Shown: piece after piece, positions 6,111-7,954 of the stretch | Layout: every line of letters begins with the position of its first letter | Position numbering within the stretch: position 1 is the first letter of the stretch | Assembly (NCBI GenBank): GCA_041396845.1 | Contig: JAWKXU010000008.1 | Span: 1-7,954, forward strand | DNA from: JAWKXU01 sp020446465 | GTDB lineage: Bacteria > Pseudomonadota > Alphaproteobacteria > Sphingomonadales > Sphingomonadaceae | Reading direction: 5' to 3' | DNA length: 7,954 nucleotides | Notes under the pieces: generated by a model | What the model was told of the DNA's origin: nothing | Databases searched by the model: none | Seen by the model: the letters and a program-made list of their open reading frames with translations, nothing else | Made by a program: the position numbers and the translations under genes

Positions 6111-6193
6111 TTTTCAATTGGCAGAGCAACATCTACAACGCAGTTCGCAGTGATCCTCTGCGAAACGTCCAATCCAACAGAATAGGTCATCAT
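6092..6193 (-). pseudogene. 5' fragment of a second IS110-family transposase gene
   Basis: From ATG 6193-6191 on the minus strand the protein reads MMTYSVGLDVSQRITANCVV. VGLDVSQ is the typical IS110-family N-terminus, with the first DEDD acidic residue as Asp. Homology fades after CVVD (about 6131), and the frame runs into IS-A sequence and stops at TAG 6094-6092. It differs from the intact recombinase at 2319, which starts differently and has Glu at that site, so it is a separate element. The rest of the gene is not found in this window. A possible ribosome site, GGAG, lies four bases upstream. Confidence 0.7.
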
Positions 6194-6423
6194 ACGTCTC
6201 CGATGGCAAGGCCACCAGGCGACAGAGCCCGGATCGCGAGATGTTAGCGAGTCAGCACGCTACCGCGATTACCGGATGTCCAGACATGACAATGCCACGT
6301 CCATCATCTTCGAAGTCTTACACCGAAAATCGCGGTTTGCGGTGAATTTCGACAACCATCTTAAGCAACAAGCTCCCTCAAATTCATCGATTGTCCACGC
6401 GCCCTATCGTTCGCGGCCTACGT
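6194..6423 (-). other. Gene-free stretch; probable 5' non-coding end of the truncated IS110-family element
   Basis: No coding sequence is supported in these 230 bp between the P450 stop and the IS110-type fragment. Two inverted repeats stand out. One is a 9-bp pair, ACCGCGATT (6262-6270) and AATCGCGGT (6328-6336). The other is a 5-bp hairpin, TAGCG/CGCTA, with an 8-base loop (6245-6262). Such structure upstream of an IS110-family start is where IS110-group elements carry their bridge RNA, so this may be a relic of one. It could equally include the 3' untranslated part of the P450 transcript; no convincing terminator was seen. Confidence 0.35.
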
Positions 6424-7701
6424 TCAGGTTGTGCTTCGCGACCGACCCGGACTAAACGTAAAATGCAAAGACTTGATCGCCCGTGCGTGGGCAGCCGGCA
6501 TTAACGACAAATCAGAATTCTCAACATCCAGCTTCACGCCCTTCAGGCGTTCAAGTAGAGCGCTAATTCCGATAATCAGTTCCTGCTTAGCGAGACGAAA
6601 CCCGATGCAGGCATGGGGACCGCCACTAAAACTGAGATGCCGCCCGTTGTTCTTGCGCCGAATGTCGAAGGTTTCAGGATTCTCGAACTGATCCGGATCG
6701 CGGTTTGCGGCATCGAACCGCACCATGATCAGCGAGCCCTTCTTCAACCGCAATCCACCAAGCTCCAGATCTTCTCGCACGATGCGCCATACCCCGGCAA
6801 CGGGCGTGTAAAAACGCAGCACCTCTTCAACAACTGCGGGCAGCAATGAAGGCTCGGCACGCAATTCGGCGCGCGCTTCGGGATTCTGCAAGAGATGCAG
6901 CATCGCAAAGTTGAGGGTGTTGAAAGTAGTTTCCGTCGCACCAACGAGCAGGATGAAAACAGTGGCAAAGATCTCCAGTTCTGTCAGACGTTCCTGGTTC
7001 TCCCCGCGCGAGGCGAGGAGGTCTGAAACGAGGTCGTCTCCAGGATCTGCCTGTCTCGCTTTCACCAGATCGACCATGAAATGCTTTGCCTGAAGAATTG
7101 TCTTTTCGTCGGCGATACGCTGTTCCAGTTGCCCCATGCCGCCAAATCGGCGGGTAATAGCGAGAGCCCACTGCTGGATTTCGTCATTGCGGCTGCTGTC
7201 TAGGCCCATCATCGCTGCGAGAGCCGCCGATGGAAGCCAATCTGCGAAATCATGCATAAAATCGCATCGGCCCTTCTCAATGAACAGGTCGATACGTTCC
7301 TGCACAACCTGCTCCAACTGCTCACTGATGGAACGTATCCGCGCCGGCGTGAACGCTCCGGCAATCAATGCACGCAGGCGGCGATGATCATCATCGTCCG
7401 CTGTCAGAACGCTAGAGACTTCTTCAAAACCTTGTGCGCGGATTGCGTCTACTTCAGGGTCGGCGCGTCCGCCGCTGGTCAGGATTTCCTGATAATTGCT
7501 GGAAAAGAGTTGCGGATTAGTGAGAATATGCCGCACAAGGTCAAAGCGCGTCACCAGATATTGTACACTTTGGACGGGCGAGGTTCTGATTTCTACAACC
7601 GGCGCATTTTCCCGCACTTGCTGCAGAAAATCATGCGGAGCAGACAACATTTTTTCAGTGAAAAAATCGACCAAACCTTCTCGCAGTGCATCAAAAGACA
7701 T
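6424..7701 (-). CDS. Cytochrome P450 monooxygenase
   Basis: This is a 425-residue soluble bacterial P450 that inserts one oxygen atom into a small organic substrate, using electrons from a separate ferredoxin and reductase; none is encoded here. Visible motifs are the C-helix DDDDHRRLR (102-110), the I-helix oxygen-binding LLVGATETTF (251-260, with E257 and T258), the K-helix ExxR (E293-R296), ANRDPDQFENPETFD (332-346) and the haem-binding loop FSGGPHACIGFRLA (358-371) with C365 as haem ligand. There is no signal peptide or membrane anchor, and the length is normal for a class I enzyme. I chose ATG 7701-7699 because AGAGGGGG stands five bases upstream; in-frame extension to 7878 would run through the SDR gene. 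It lies 25 bp after the SDR stop on the same strand, so the two are probably co-transcribed. The CYP family and substrate are not determined. Confidence 0.95.
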   Translation of the reverse strand: MSFDALREGLVDFFTEKMLSAPHDFLQQVRENAPVVEIRTSPVQSVQYLVTRFDLVRHILTNPQLFSSNYQEILTSGGRADPEVDAIRAQGFEEVSSVLTADDDDHRRLRALIAGAFTPARIRSISEQLEQVVQERIDLFIEKGRCDFMHDFADWLPSAALAAMMGLDSSRNDEIQQWALAITRRFGGMGQLEQRIADEKTILQAKHFMVDLVKARQADPGDDLVSDLLASRGENQERLTELEIFATVFILLVGATETTFNTLNFAMLHLLQNPEARAELRAEPSLLPAVVEEVLRFYTPVAGVWRIVREDLELGGLRLKKGSLIMVRFDAANRDPDQFENPETFDIRRKNNGRHLSFSGGPHACIGFRLAKQELIIGISALLERLKGVKLDVENSDLSLMPAAHARAIKSLHFTFSPGRSRSTT

Positions 7702-7706
7702 CAGCG

Positions 7707-7714
7707 CCCCCTCT
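7707..7714 (-). promoter_or_regulatory. Ribosome binding site of the P450 gene
   Basis: On the minus strand AGAGGGGG lies five bases before ATG 7701-7699. It sits in the 25-bp gap after the SDR stop codon and fixes the P450 start. Confidence 0.65.
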
Positions 7715-7726
7715 TGCCAATTGTGT

Positions 7727-7954
7727 TTACTGCCCGTCGTAAAACCGACGCGCGTCGGCATAAGTCGGCAAATGGGATGTCGTGCCTCCATCGGCGCGAA
7801 TGATGTGTCCGTTAAGATAGCTTGCATCGTCAGACGCAAGAAACGAAACGATCCGGGCGATGTCCACCGGCACACCAAGGGAAGGGACGGAAACGCTGTC
7901 TTCGTTCAGGCGGATGAGTGCATCGGGAATTATTGCCTCAAGGATCGGCGTTCG
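7727..7954 (-). CDS. Short-chain dehydrogenase/reductase, C-terminal 75 residues (5' part outside window)
   Basis: The frame is open from the right window edge and ends at TAA 7729-7727. The segment GVPVDIARIVSFLASDDASY followed by LNGHIIRADGG is the canonical C-terminal region of classical NAD(P)-dependent short-chain dehydrogenases: the G.P.DIA..V.FLASD..SY..G..I..DGG pattern lining the cofactor and substrate pocket. The nucleotide-binding Rossmann glycines and the catalytic Tyr-Lys pair would lie upstream, outside the window. The tail (TSHLPTYADARRFYDGQ) extends past DGG. The gene precedes the P450 by 25 bp on the same strand, so it probably oxidises or reduces the same compound, for example turning a hydroxyl made by the P450 into a ketone. 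The substrate is unknown. Confidence 0.92.
   Translation of the reverse strand, partial: RTPILEAIIPDALIRLNEDSVSVPSLGVPVDIARIVSFLASDDASYLNGHIIRADGGTTSHLPTYADARRFYDGQ

Larger units (their letters stand above)
3871..6126 (-). mobile_element. IS-A: IS5-family element, split by IS-B
   Basis: An IS5-family insertion sequence whose transposase is on the minus strand occupies this span, less the 1124 bp added by IS-B. Its ends are approximate: CTCTGCC at 3871-3877 and its complement GGCAGAG at 6120-6126 are the best candidate outer repeats I can find, but they are only 7 bp and show no target duplication. The right edge lies within the 5' end of an IS110-family gene. The left flank does not continue that gene, which suggests a later deletion or recombination on that side. 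Confidence 0.6.

Noticed and set aside
7252..7803. Plus-strand frame of 183 codons
   Set aside because: It is antisense to the P450 and SDR genes, with no ribosome site or domain.
7702..7878. N-terminal extension of the P450 to 7878
   Set aside because: It overlaps the SDR gene in another frame; the ATG at 7701-7699 has a strong ribosome site and gives normal P450 length.
1..7954. CRISPR array, tRNA, rRNA, replication origin, toxin-antitoxin or phage-defence genes
   Set aside because: No regularly spaced repeats, cloverleaf or rRNA-like sequence, iteron set or such protein motifs were seen on either strand.

Overview
The window looks like accessory DNA, probably plasmid or genomic-island DNA of an alphaproteobacterium; a sphingomonad or rhizobial relative is my best guess. 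That guess rests only on the style of the transposases and of the P450/SDR pair, since no ribosomal, tRNA or other taxonomic marker is present. Most of the window is a graveyard of insertion sequences. The only intact-looking genes are one IS110-family recombinase (+), one cytochrome P450 (-) and the 3' part of a short-chain dehydrogenase/reductase (SDR) gene (-).

Left part (1-2275). An IS3-family OrfB with a frameshift, cut by the window edge, ends in an IS3-like right end near 692. A second, more decayed IS3 OrfB fragment of another subgroup (about 806-1060, +) follows. Next comes an AT-rich AraC-family regulator gene (1103 to about 2018, +), recognisable almost throughout but broken by at least six frameshifts. 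Its last codons run into the C-terminal end of another IS3 OrfB on the opposite strand (2052-2275, -).

Middle (2276-3870). An intact IS110-family recombinase (2319-3461) is followed by a long hairpin-containing non-coding stretch. This layout fits an IS1111-type element with its bridge RNA downstream. A short orphan reading frame bracketed by a 13-bp imperfect inverted repeat lies at 3707-3842.

Right-centre (3871-6193). This is a nested set of elements. An IS5-family element called IS-A here (transposase on -, with a frameshift and a nonsense codon) is split by a second IS5-family element, IS-B (4118-5237). IS-B has perfect 17-bp terminal inverted repeats and a 4-bp target duplication, ATCG. 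Removing IS-B plus one ATCG copy (1124 bp) rejoins the IS-A reading frame exactly. The right edge of IS-A in turn lies inside the 5' end of an IS110-family transposase gene (6092-6193, -). IS-B is itself defective, with an in-frame stop and about 64 codons missing, including the second catalytic Asp.

Right end (6424-7954). A P450 gene and the upstream SDR gene, 25 bp apart on the minus strand, form the cargo. They suggest an oxidise-then-dehydrogenate step on an unknown small hydrophobic substrate. Their 3' side borders the insertion-sequence pile.
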